64,000 nucleotides of DNA. Origin: Bacillus weihaiensis (GTDB lineage Bacteria > Bacillota > Bacilli > Bacillales > Bacillaceae). Location: NCBI RefSeq assembly GCF_001889165.1, contig NZ_CP016020.1, forward strand, positions 904,501 through 968,500, given 5' to 3'. Position numbers and translations under genes: made by a program. Positions 52,771 to 60,809 of the stretch are shown piece by piece. Below the pieces are notes generated by a model, which ran no database searches, was not told the DNA's origin, and saw only the letters and a list, made by a program, of their open reading frames with translations. How positions within the stretch are numbered: position 1 is the stretch's first letter; the number at the start of each line of letters is the position of its first letter.

Positions 52771-55296
52771 ATGAATTGGGTAAAAAAACTAGCAAATTTC
52801 TTTTTAGGAGAGGAAGATCGTCAATCTCATAAAACCTCTATAAATTCTAGTGAAGAAACTGGACAAACAGAACAATCGGTGCTTAATGAGTCGCCTAAAC
52901 GAAAAGAATTTTATGAAGGAAAACATCATGGGGAAGCAAGAGTGAGTTATCAATATCCAAAAGGGAATTTTAAGTTTCCAGTGATACCTGACGAGGCAGG
53001 TAGTAAAGGGGAAAAACGTCCAAGTTCAAGACGAGCAGCTCGTCATGCAGAGCCTGAAGAATTGGATGTACCACTTCATCTACATACAAAACCTAATACA
53101 TTCAAGGCAAAACCTTATAATGAACAGGAAGAGTACCCGAGTCATAGTGAAGTGAGAAAGAAGCCTTTCCATCTGACAGCTATACCATCTCCAATACATG
53201 GCTTTCAGTCAAAACCTATAGTAGAAAAGAATAGTGTTAAGCCAAATGGTGATGAGCCTGATGACATTCCACTTTTTCACCTTTATGAAAAAGAGGAGGG
53301 TGTGACTCCTAAAGGCGTACAAACTTCGCGAAAAAACACTGCTTCTGCGTTGGTAGAAACCAGTAACGATACACAGAATCATCAGGAGGAATTGATAACA
53401 AATCAGTTGTTTCGAGAAGACCTGTCTGAGTTAAACGGATCAGAAGAGGACAATTCACCTGTATCTTTTGTTGAAGAATTTGGTCAGGACGTTCATCAAG
53501 AAGAAGAGTTTCGTATTGAAACAGCAGAGGAAGAAGAGGAACTGGTTGAGGAAGCTATTTCAATCATCCAATCTAAAGAGGATTCAAGGGAAGAAGGCCA
53601 AGAAGACACAGAACAGCTTGTAGAAGTAGAAATCTTACATGAACGTGATGCTATACATGTAGATTCTCCACACCAACACGGGAATGTGAAAGTAGAAGGA
53701 ACAGAAGCTGTAGAAGACCAAAAGAAAACAAGTGTGAGTATGCAGAGGGTAGAGCAACAAGGACAGAGGCAGGAAGAGAAATCACCTAAAGGTCGAACAT
53801 TACCATTTAATGTTATGATGCTGGGAAGAGATAAGCAAAAAATGCAAGCGAAAAAACAAGATGTAGGCTTAGGGTATCAATTCCCTACTTTATCTTATTT
53901 AAATATCCCTTCACAGGAGAGAACAGAAGATGATGCATGGCTTCAATCTCAAAGTGAATTGTTAGACGTAACCTTAAAAAACTTCAATGTTAGAGCAAGT
54001 GTAGTAAATGTTACACAAGGTCCATCTGTAACACGATTTGAAGTACATCCTGAACCAGGTGTGAAGGTTAACAAAATTACGAATTTAAGTGATGATATAA
54101 AATTAAGTCTCGCTGCAAAGGATATACGGATTGAAGCACCAATACCGGGGAAAAATACCATTGGGATAGAAGTACCGAATAAAGAGAGTAAGATGGTTTA
54201 CTTGAGAGAAATTTTGAGAAGCTCTGAATTTAGGTCCAACCCATCACCAATGAATGCTGTTTTAGGTTTAGATATATCTGGTCAGCCGGCTGTTACAGAC
54301 TTGAAAAAAATGCCTCATGGCCTTATCGCAGGTGCCACTGGTTCAGGTAAAAGTGTATGTATTAACACAATATTAATAAGCTTGTTATACAAAGCAACAC
54401 CACAAGAAGTGAAGCTCATGCTCATTGACCCTAAAATGGTTGAGCTTGCTCCATATAACGATATTCCTCACCTTGTAAGTCCTGTAATAACAGATGTAAA
54501 GGCAGCTACTGCTGCACTTAAATGGGCTGTTGAAGAGATGGAGAGACGATATGAATTATTTGCTCATTCTGGTACAAGAGAAATTACTCGATATAATCAG
54601 CTAGTAAAAGAGCATAAGCAAGGAGAACACCTTCCATATTTAGTCATCATTATAGATGAGCTTGCAGACTTAATGATGGTTGCTCCAAATGATGTTGAAG
54701 AAGCGATCTGTCGAATAGCCCAAAAAGCACGTGCATGTGGTATTCACTTAATCGTTGCAACACAGAGACCTTCTGTAGATGTTATTACAGGTCTTATAAA
54801 AGCGAATATTCCGACAAGGATTGCGTTTTCTGTGTCATCACAGGTTGATTCTAGAACGATTATTGATGTAGTAGGTGCTGAAAAGCTTTTAGGAAAAGGA
54901 GACATGCTCTTCTTAGAAAATGGATCCTCTAAAGCCGTAAGACTACAAGGGACATTTGTATCGGATGAAGAGATAGAAAGAGTCGTGAAGCATGTTAAGC
55001 AGCAAGGGAAGCCTGATTTCTTATTCCATCAAGAGGAGCTTGTAAGAAAAGCATCCATTCAATCAGATGAAGATGAATTGTTTGTTGAAGCCTGTGAATT
55101 TGTTGTAAACCAAGGTGGTGCTTCGACCTCAAGCTTACAAAGAAGGTTTAGAATCGGATATAATCGAGCAGCAAGATTAATGGATATGATGGAGGAACAA
55201 GGAATTATTTCGGAAAATAGAGGGAGTAAACCAAGAGATATCTTAATTTCGGAGGAAGATTTAGAGTTGCTTCATGATGGTAGTACTTTGACATAG
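52771..55296 (+). CDS. sftA: DNA translocase SftA (FtsK/SpoIIIE family, soluble)
   Basis: The 841-residue protein lacks the N-terminal membrane segments of FtsK/SpoIIIE. It has a long acidic, low-complexity linker (residues about 20-360). The motor follows: beta-domain IEAPIPGKNTIGIEVPN near 450, Walker A GATGSGKSVCINT near 521, Walker B LVIIIDELADLMM near 627, and VATQRPSVDVITG near 665. A C-terminal gamma winged helix (GGASTSSLQRRFRIGYNRAA, about 775-795) reads oriented DNA sequences. SftA clears DNA from closing septa before SpoIIIE acts. It is somewhat shorter than B. subtilis SftA (952), mainly in the linker. Confidence 0.93.
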   Translation: MNWVKKLANFFLGEEDRQSHKTSINSSEETGQTEQSVLNESPKRKEFYEGKHHGEARVSYQYPKGNFKFPVIPDEAGSKGEKRPSSRRAARHAEPEELDVPLHLHTKPNTFKAKPYNEQEEYPSHSEVRKKPFHLTAIPSPIHGFQSKPIVEKNSVKPNGDEPDDIPLFHLYEKEEGVTPKGVQTSRKNTASALVETSNDTQNHQEELITNQLFREDLSELNGSEEDNSPVSFVEEFGQDVHQEEEFRIETAEEEEELVEEAISIIQSKEDSREEGQEDTEQLVEVEILHERDAIHVDSPHQHGNVKVEGTEAVEDQKKTSVSMQRVEQQGQRQEEKSPKGRTLPFNVMMLGRDKQKMQAKKQDVGLGYQFPTLSYLNIPSQERTEDDAWLQSQSELLDVTLKNFNVRASVVNVTQGPSVTRFEVHPEPGVKVNKITNLSDDIKLSLAAKDIRIEAPIPGKNTIGIEVPNKESKMVYLREILRSSEFRSNPSPMNAVLGLDISGQPAVTDLKKMPHGLIAGATGSGKSVCINTILISLLYKATPQEVKLMLIDPKMVELAPYNDIPHLVSPVITDVKAATAALKWAVEEMERRYELFAHSGTREITRYNQLVKEHKQGEHLPYLVIIIDELADLMMVAPNDVEEAICRIAQKARACGIHLIVATQRPSVDVITGLIKANIPTRIAFSVSSQVDSRTIIDVVGAEKLLGKGDMLFLENGSSKAVRLQGTFVSDEEIERVVKHVKQQGKPDFLFHQEELVRKASIQSDEDELFVEACEFVVNQGGASTSSLQRRFRIGYNRAARLMDMMEEQGIISENRGSKPRDILISEEDLELLHDGSTLT

Positions 55297-55339
55297 AACG
55301 TGTTATGATACGATAAAAAGTAAAGGTTTTTGGTTCTGA

Positions 55340-55987
55340 ATGAATAATATCGTTGATTTTAAAAAGCTTCGTGAAGAAAAAGAAAAGCAGCTGCTCTCTT
55401 TTTCTTCCAATCATTTAGTTCAATTACAGACGTATATTGATCGACAAACGAACATACGCGAAAAAGTAAAGGCAAAGCATATTTTTCGTGAAAAAGTTCA
55501 TTGTTCCAAAGTGCATGTATTTTCAGAGAAAGAGGAAAAGCTGTTTCAAGACTGGTTTACCTATGATTATCAAACCATTCAAGGAAAAACAAATTATCAA
55601 CTCTTTCTTGATACGTTAAAAAGGAACCAGCATCCTTTGCATCCTATTATTCATGCACTTTTTCTTGCAAGTGTACTTGAACCATTTAAAGTAATAAATA
55701 TAACAGAAACACATATATATGCAGAGAATTTACTCACAAAAGAGACAGGTAAGATACTAAGTAAAGGCCTAGCAGGACTAGGGAATGAAATGCAGGGAGC
55801 ACTCGTTTTTATTCGAACAATCCCTATTCTCAACTCCTTTTATAATATAAGTACGCCTTTTATTCAACCTAATTACGTTGTTGTACGGAACCTTCAACAA
55901 GATGTAAAAGAAAGTACTGAACATTATCGTACATTTTTAAAGAAATATTCCATAAAATATACATGGGACAATGGGTCACATTCATGA
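55340..55987 (+). CDS. Conserved-looking protein of unknown function between sftA and murC
   Basis: I do not recognise this 215-residue protein. It begins MNNIVDFKKLREEKEKQLL, has a basic N-terminal third (IREKVKAKHIFREKVH) suited to nucleic-acid contact, and a middle with KETGKILSKGLAGLGNEMQG near residue 130. There is no signal peptide or long membrane segment. The start has only a weak ribosome site. It follows sftA by 43 bp and is probably co-transcribed with it, which would link it to chromosome segregation or the cell envelope; this is inference only. Confidence 0.72.
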   Translation: MNNIVDFKKLREEKEKQLLSFSSNHLVQLQTYIDRQTNIREKVKAKHIFREKVHCSKVHVFSEKEEKLFQDWFTYDYQTIQGKTNYQLFLDTLKRNQHPLHPIIHALFLASVLEPFKVINITETHIYAENLLTKETGKILSKGLAGLGNEMQGALVFIRTIPILNSFYNISTPFIQPNYVVVRNLQQDVKESTEHYRTFLKKYSIKYTWDNGSHS

Positions 55988-56201
55988 GTGGGCAAAGCCA
56001 AGTGCTTGTTCATAAAAAACTGAAAAAAATTCAAACAGTAGTTTTCATGGTCAATAAGTTTAGCTGATGATATAATATATTTTCGTAAGCTCGTTACATA
56101 TACACATACGTTCTATTTTTAGAAAAAATTGAAATGGGTTGCAAATCAAGATGAGCGTCATATACTGTCAATCAGATAGACGTTTGTTGGAGGTTCTAAT
56201 T

Positions 56202-57503
56202 ATGACTGTTTATCATTTTGTAGGAATTAAAGGGACTGGAATGAGTGCCTTAGCACAGATTTTACATGACATGAATTACGAAGTTCAAGGCTCTGATATT
56301 GAGAAATTTGTATTCACAGAAAAAGCACTTGAAGCACGTAACATTAAAATACTTCCATTCACGAAAGAGAATATTAAAGAAGGATTAACCATTATTGCAG
56401 GAAATGCGTATCCTGATACACACGAGGAAATTGTTGAAGCTCATCATCTAGGTCTTCCTGTTATTCGCTATCACCGTTTCTTGGGAGAATTTATTCAACG
56501 ATATACAAGCGTGGGAATTACAGGTGTACATGGAAAAACATCAACAACAGGTTTGTTGTCACATGTCATACGAGGAGCTGAACCTACCTCTTATCTTATT
56601 GGAGATGGTACAGGAAGTGGAGTTCCAGATAGTAAATATTTCGTATTTGAAGCGTGTGAGTACAGACGACATTTCTTATCGTATCAACCAGACTATGCGA
56701 TTATGACTAACATTGACTTTGATCATCCTGATTATTTTTCAAGTATTGAGGATGTATTTAGTGCGTTTCAAGAAATGGCGCTACTTGTTAAAAAGGGAAT
56801 TATTGCATGTGGAGATGACGAACAGCTCCAGCAAATTCAAGCAAAAGTACCTGTCGTATATTATGGATTTGGAGATGAGAATGATTTCCAGGCTAGAAAT
56901 GTTGTGAAATCAACAGATGGTACGTCATTTGATGTGTTTGTACGGAATACGTTCTATGCGAATTTCAAGATTACTTCATTTGGAGACCATAGCGTATTAA
57001 ATGCACTGTCAGTTATTGCTTTGTGTCATTATGAGGATGTAGCAGTTGAAGTAATTCAGGAAAGACTGCAAACGTTTGAAGGTGTAAAACGCCGTTTTAA
57101 CGAGAAAAAAATGAATGATCAAATCTTAATCGATGATTATGCACACCATCCAACGGAGATTAATGCAACAATTGATGCTGCTAGACAAAAGTATCCTGAT
57201 CGTGAAGTAGTGGCTGTTTTCCAACCTCACACATTTACAAGAACTCAATCTTTCTTATCAGAGTTCGCAGAAAGCTTGCAACGAGCAGACCACGTTTATT
57301 TATGTGATATATTTGGGTCAGCGAGAGAAAATGTAGGGAAGCTTTCAATTGACCATCTATTAGAGAGAATCGACAACTCGAACCGGATTAGTGAAGAAGA
57401 TATGTCGGTATTAAAACAGCATGAGCAAGCAGTGTTTTTATTTATGGGTGCAGGCGATATCCAGAAGTACCAACAAGCCTATGAAAAAGTACTCAATGCT
57501 TAA
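56202..57503 (+). CDS. murC: UDP-N-acetylmuramate-L-alanine ligase
   Basis: The 433-residue Mur ligase starts [20 protein letters not shown] with the UDP-binding GIKGTGMS. It has the ATP P-loop [10 protein letters not shown] near residue 109, the metal-binding region [10 protein letters not shown] near 170, and the C-terminal YAHHPTEI near 313, where the conserved His and Pro orient the nucleotide. It adds L-alanine to UDP-MurNAc, the first peptide step of peptidoglycan synthesis. The ATG at 56202 follows GTTGGAGGTTCTAATT. Length matches Bacillus MurC. Confidence 0.97.
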   Translation: MTVYHFVGIKGTGMSALAQILHDMNYEVQGSDIEKFVFTEKALEARNIKILPFTKENIKEGLTIIAGNAYPDTHEEIVEAHHLGLPVIRYHRFLGEFIQRYTSVGITGVHGKTSTTGLLSHVIRGAEPTSYLIGDGTGSGVPDSKYFVFEACEYRRHFLSYQPDYAIMTNIDFDHPDYFSSIEDVFSAFQEMALLVKKGIIACGDDEQLQQIQAKVPVVYYGFGDENDFQARNVVKSTDGTSFDVFVRNTFYANFKITSFGDHSVLNALSVIALCHYEDVAVEVIQERLQTFEGVKRRFNEKKMNDQILIDDYAHHPTEINATIDAARQKYPDREVVAVFQPHTFTRTQSFLSEFAESLQRADHVYLCDIFGSARENVGKLSIDHLLERIDNSNRISEEDMSVLKQHEQAVFLFMGAGDIQKYQQAYEKVLNA

Positions 57504-57547
57504 ACAAAAAAAGCTGACATTCCTAAGAGGAGAGTCAGCTTTTTTGT
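57504..57547. terminator. Bidirectional terminator between murC and ampS
   Basis: ACAAAAAAAGCTGAC (57504-57517 region) pairs with GTCAGCTTTTTTGT (57534-57547). Runs on both sides make it usable by both convergent genes. Confidence 0.9.
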
Positions 57548-57602
57548 ATTTGATTGTGGCTATTAAGTAGTGCTTGAAGCTAACTAGATTCCTAAGGATC
57601 CT

Positions 57603-58718
57603 TTACTTTAAGTTTTCAGGGTTTAAAGCCTCTAATTCTGGAATCACGAATTTCCCATCTTTTCGAATAAGCACATCATCAAAATAGATTTCTCCACCAC
57701 CATACTCTGGTCGCTGAATCATCACCATATCCCAATGAATAGTAGATCGGTTTCCGTTATCCGCATCCTCATATGCTTGACCTGGTGTGAAATGGAAGCT
57801 TCCGTCGATTTTTTCATCGAATAAGATATCTTGCATTGGATGGAGAATGTAAGGATTTACTCCAATGGCAAACTCTCCTACATAACGGGCACCTTCATCT
57901 GTGTCAAATAACTTGTTGATTCGATCTGTATCATTGGCTGTTGCATTAATGATTTTCCCTTCTTTAAATGTTAACTGGACCTGTTCATACGTAAATCCAT
58001 TGTAAGGAGAAGGTGTGTTATAAGAAATGACCCCATTAACTGAATGGCGGACAGGTGCAGTGTATACTTCTCCATCTGGTATATTCATTTGTCCGGAACA
58101 CTTAATTGCAGGGATGTCTTTAATTGAAAAGGTTAAATCCGTATTTTCCCCTGTTAGTCTCACTTGATCTGTTTTATTCATTAACTCAACTAATGCATCC
58201 ATTGCCTTGTCCATTTTACTATAGTCAAGATTACAAACATCAAAATAGAAATCTTCAAACTGTTCAGTGCTCATTTTTGCTAATTGAGCCATTGAAGAGG
58301 TAGGATATCTTAAAACAACCCATCTTGTTTTTGGTACACGTATATCACGATGGACTTTTTTACCTATCGTTTGACCGTGAAGTTTTATTTTGTCATCAGG
58401 AATATCAGCAAATTCATTTATGTTGTCTCCAGCTCTTAGCCCTATGTAAGCATCCATCTTACTCATTACGTGCGCTTCGAAATCTGCAATCATGTTAAAC
58501 TGTTCTTCTTGCGCTCCCATTATAAGTGCACGATCTACTTGATGATCTTTTAATGATACGAACGGATAGCCCCCTGCAAGGTAGGCTTCTTTTACTAATT
58601 CTGTAACAAGTTCTTTTTGAAGGCCAAAATTTTCAATTAATACTTTTTCACCAGGCTTTAATTGAATGGAATAATTAATTAGATTCTTAGCTAGCTGTGC
58701 AATTCGTGGATCTTTCAA
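57603..58718 (-). CDS. ampS: M29-family aminopeptidase AmpS
   Basis: The 371-residue aminopeptidase carries the M29 metal ligands: Glu in VQLTFKEGKI near residue 248, Glu in YVGEFAIGVNP near 280, and His-Trp-Asp in STIHWDMVMI near 342, with FHFTPGQAYEDAD near 320. It removes N-terminal residues from peptides in the cytoplasm. The TTG start at 58718 follows GAAGGAGGATAACAAC. Length is typical of the shorter M29 group. It is convergent with murC. Confidence 0.9.
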   Translation of the reverse strand: MKDPRIAQLAKNLINYSIQLKPGEKVLIENFGLQKELVTELVKEAYLAGGYPFVSLKDHQVDRALIMGAQEEQFNMIADFEAHVMSKMDAYIGLRAGDNINEFADIPDDKIKLHGQTIGKKVHRDIRVPKTRWVVLRYPTSSMAQLAKMSTEQFEDFYFDVCNLDYSKMDKAMDALVELMNKTDQVRLTGENTDLTFSIKDIPAIKCSGQMNIPDGEVYTAPVRHSVNGVISYNTPSPYNGFTYEQVQLTFKEGKIINATANDTDRINKLFDTDEGARYVGEFAIGVNPYILHPMQDILFDEKIDGSFHFTPGQAYEDADNGNRSTIHWDMVMIQRPEYGGGEIYFDDVLIRKDGKFVIPELEALNPENLK

Positions 58719-59064
58719 AGTTGTTATCCTCCTTCATTTATACTCATACATATTTTACCCTAGTGGAAGAAATCATGCTTTATTTGTTTATTCCGGCTTT
58801 CAAGACAAAAAGAGAGTACCTCCCCAAATTCTCAAAATATATAAGCACCAAACAAGCATATGAGAATGGAGAAGACTCCCTATGACTTTTAAACGGCAAG
58901 GAAGCGTGGTTGGCCTACAAGAAGGATAAGATGTAGAACGTACCCAACGATTTGAAGCTATGATATCCTACGTGGCTGCTAGAATGATTGTAGGGATTCT
59001 ATTTATTAAAGAGCTAGTGAAATGATTATAGAACGATATCGTATTCCGTGTGATTGAGGCTTTT
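58719..59064. other. Gap with weak, stop-interrupted small frames
   Basis: A plus-strand frame from ATG 58772 runs 37 codons to a TGA that overlaps an ATG (58882). That second frame runs to TGA 59023-59025 with only one internal stop (codon 16). No ribosome site fits either, so these are probably decayed sequence. No RNA motif is seen. Confidence 0.4.
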
Positions 59065-59150
59065 GGTGACTCCTGTGGGAGGAGAATCACCGCCCGCCGC
59101 GCGAAAAAGTGAGCAACTGGAGCGGAATTCAACCAGACCGGACACTTGAT
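59065..59150. repeat. GC-rich degenerate intergenic repeat, family 2, copy B
   Basis: The core 59102-59139 (CGAAAAAGTGAGCAACTGG, then GGAATTCAACCAGACC) is the reverse complement of 9241-9278 with few changes. Before it, TGACTCCTGTGGGAGGAG and CCGCCCGCCGCGCG repeat the GC-rich modules of copy A in inverted orientation, with part of copy A missing. Confidence 0.8.
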
Positions 59151-59366
59151 AAATAGCCAAAATCTAAAAGGTATTAAAGTTCTATAGATCTGTTTTCTTT
59201 AAAATATGAATTAATGAAATTGATTTATTTGTAGAGCTTCTACAAATAAGAAAGGGAAAAAAAGAATTGTCTAAATAAGTAGAGAATTTAGCTTTTATGT
59301 CCATTTTATGTTTATAATAGTGTAAACAGGGGAAAGGTTTATTAAGATTCACAGGAGGTGTAGGAC

Positions 59367-59795
59367 ATGATTATTATCTTGTATTTAAGCGTAGCGCTAA
59401 TTGCAATTGCTTTTACTATTTTAGTTATTTATGTCTCTAAGACGCTTAAGGCGTTGCAAGGAACATTGAATAATGTTGCAGGTACTTTATCAGGTCTTGA
59501 AAGACAAATGGAAGGAATTACGACAGAGACGACAATTTTATTACATAAGACGAATGCTTTAGCAGAAGATATACAACATAAGTCAGACAAGCTAAATAAT
59601 GTAGTTGACTCTGTTAAAGATGTAGGTGATACGATACAGCGAATGAACCTATCAGTAAAAAAAGTTACAAATACTGCAACAACCAGCTTAGAAGGCAATC
59701 AAGAAAAAATTAATACAGTTGTTCAATGGAGTAATGCAGCGATGGATATTTGGACAAAATGGAAACAACGAACAGAAAAGAGACAGCAAATATAG
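59367..59795 (+). CDS. ytxG: DUF948 membrane protein YtxG
   Basis: The 142-residue protein has one N-terminal membrane segment ([19 protein letters not shown]) followed by a long coiled-coil-prone region with regular [16 protein letters not shown]-type heptads. This is the DUF948 layout of YtxG. In B. subtilis ytxG-ytxH-ytxJ is an operon linked to general stress and post-exponential control. The start follows ACAGGAGGTGTAGGAC. YtxH begins 30 bp downstream. Confidence 0.88.
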   Translation: MIIILYLSVALIAIAFTILVIYVSKTLKALQGTLNNVAGTLSGLERQMEGITTETTILLHKTNALAEDIQHKSDKLNNVVDSVKDVGDTIQRMNLSVKKVTNTATTSLEGNQEKINTVVQWSNAAMDIWTKWKQRTEKRQQI

Positions 59796-59825
59796 TCGAA
59801 CTAAAAACGAATAGGAGGTAGAATA

Positions 59826-60326
59826 ATGACAAAAAAGAAGAATGGTAATGAGTTTATTGTTGGAACCGTTGTTGGAGGTTTAATAGGTGCAGCTGCTGCC
59901 TTGTTTTTAGCTCCTAAATCAGGAAAAGAAATGAGAGAAGACCTAGGACACCAAGCAAATGTTATGAAAGAACGCACAGGCCAGTTCACAAATGAAGCAT
60001 TAGAGAAAACCTCTGATTTTAGAGCAGTCGCAAAAGAGAAAACATCTTCATTATCACAGGTTGTCACGGAACAATCATCACAGATAATGAACAAGGTTCG
60101 TGACTTAACAAATCAATCAAGTACAAGTGAAGAACAAGCTGAGATTGCTAAACAAGAGATTGAATCTGCTTTAGATGAACTAACAGAGAATCAATCACCT
60201 GTTGCAGCAGAACAAAAGCAGGACGAGCTTGATTCATTCATTAATGAAGATGATGAGAATAGATTGGTGCAGGAAGTGGGAACAGCAGATTCTACTACTG
60301 AAGAACCAGTTAAACCAAACGCGTAA
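59826..60326 (+). CDS. ytxH: YtxH family general-stress protein
   Basis: The 166-residue protein has the YtxH signature at the N-terminus: a glycine-rich membrane segment FIVGTVVGGLIGAAAALFLA followed by PKSGKEMRE (residues 9-38), then a long hydrophilic, charged coiled-coil tail. It is probably a membrane-anchored structural stress protein; no enzymatic role is known. The tail is longer than in many relatives. Start follows ATAGGAGGTAGAATA. Confidence 0.88.
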   Translation: MTKKKNGNEFIVGTVVGGLIGAAAALFLAPKSGKEMREDLGHQANVMKERTGQFTNEALEKTSDFRAVAKEKTSSLSQVVTEQSSQIMNKVRDLTNQSSTSEEQAEIAKQEIESALDELTENQSPVAAEQKQDELDSFINEDDENRLVQEVGTADSTTEEPVKPNA

Positions 60327-60374
60327 TAATATTTGTTTAGGGTACACAAAAACCCTACTAGAAAGGTGAAAAAC

Positions 60375-60704
60375 GTGAGTACACAAACGATTCATTCAGT
60401 TGAGCAATTTGAAGAACTACTAGATAAGCATTCTACATTTTTATTTTTGAAAAATAGCTTAACATGCCCGATTAGCCAAGCTGCATATGATGAATATCAG
60501 GAGTTTGCTGATAAACATGAGGAAGTTCCGACTTATCACTTACATGTTCAAGAGTCGAGAGCCTTATCTAATTATATTGCAGAGACATTCGGAATTAAGC
60601 ATGAGTCTCCACAGGCACTTTTATTTAAAGATCGTCAAGTATCATGGAATGCGTCTCATTGGAAAATCACCTATGATTCGTTAAAAAATACAGTAATGAG
60701 CTAA
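60375..60704 (+). CDS. ytxJ: Bacilliredoxin-like protein YtxJ (BrxC)
   Basis: The 109-residue thioredoxin-fold protein has the monothiol motif NSLTCPISQAAYDEYQ near residue 28 (TCPIS) and a later FGIKHESPQALLF near 74, with the cis-proline. YtxJ/BrxC is proposed to remove bacillithiol from S-bacillithiolated proteins. The GTG start at 60375 follows AGAAAGGTGAAAAAC. It completes the ytxGHJ operon, followed by a strong terminator. Confidence 0.9.
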   Translation: MSTQTIHSVEQFEELLDKHSTFLFLKNSLTCPISQAAYDEYQEFADKHEEVPTYHLHVQESRALSNYIAETFGIKHESPQALLFKDRQVSWNASHWKITYDSLKNTVMS

Positions 60705-60709
60705 ATGTC

Positions 60710-60761
60710 AAAAAGTCCACACCCTGTTTATGAAACGGAAAACAAGGTGTGGACTTTTTTT
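60710..60761. terminator. Terminator of ytxGHJ
   Basis: AAAAAGTCCACACC (60710-60723) pairs with GGTGTGGACTTTTT (60746-60759) around a loop holding TGTTT/AACA. T- and A-runs let it serve both convergent operons. Confidence 0.92.
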
Positions 60762-60809
60762 ATTGCTTATTATTAACGATGCTAGCCACTTAATTAGTAA
60801 AAACAATGA

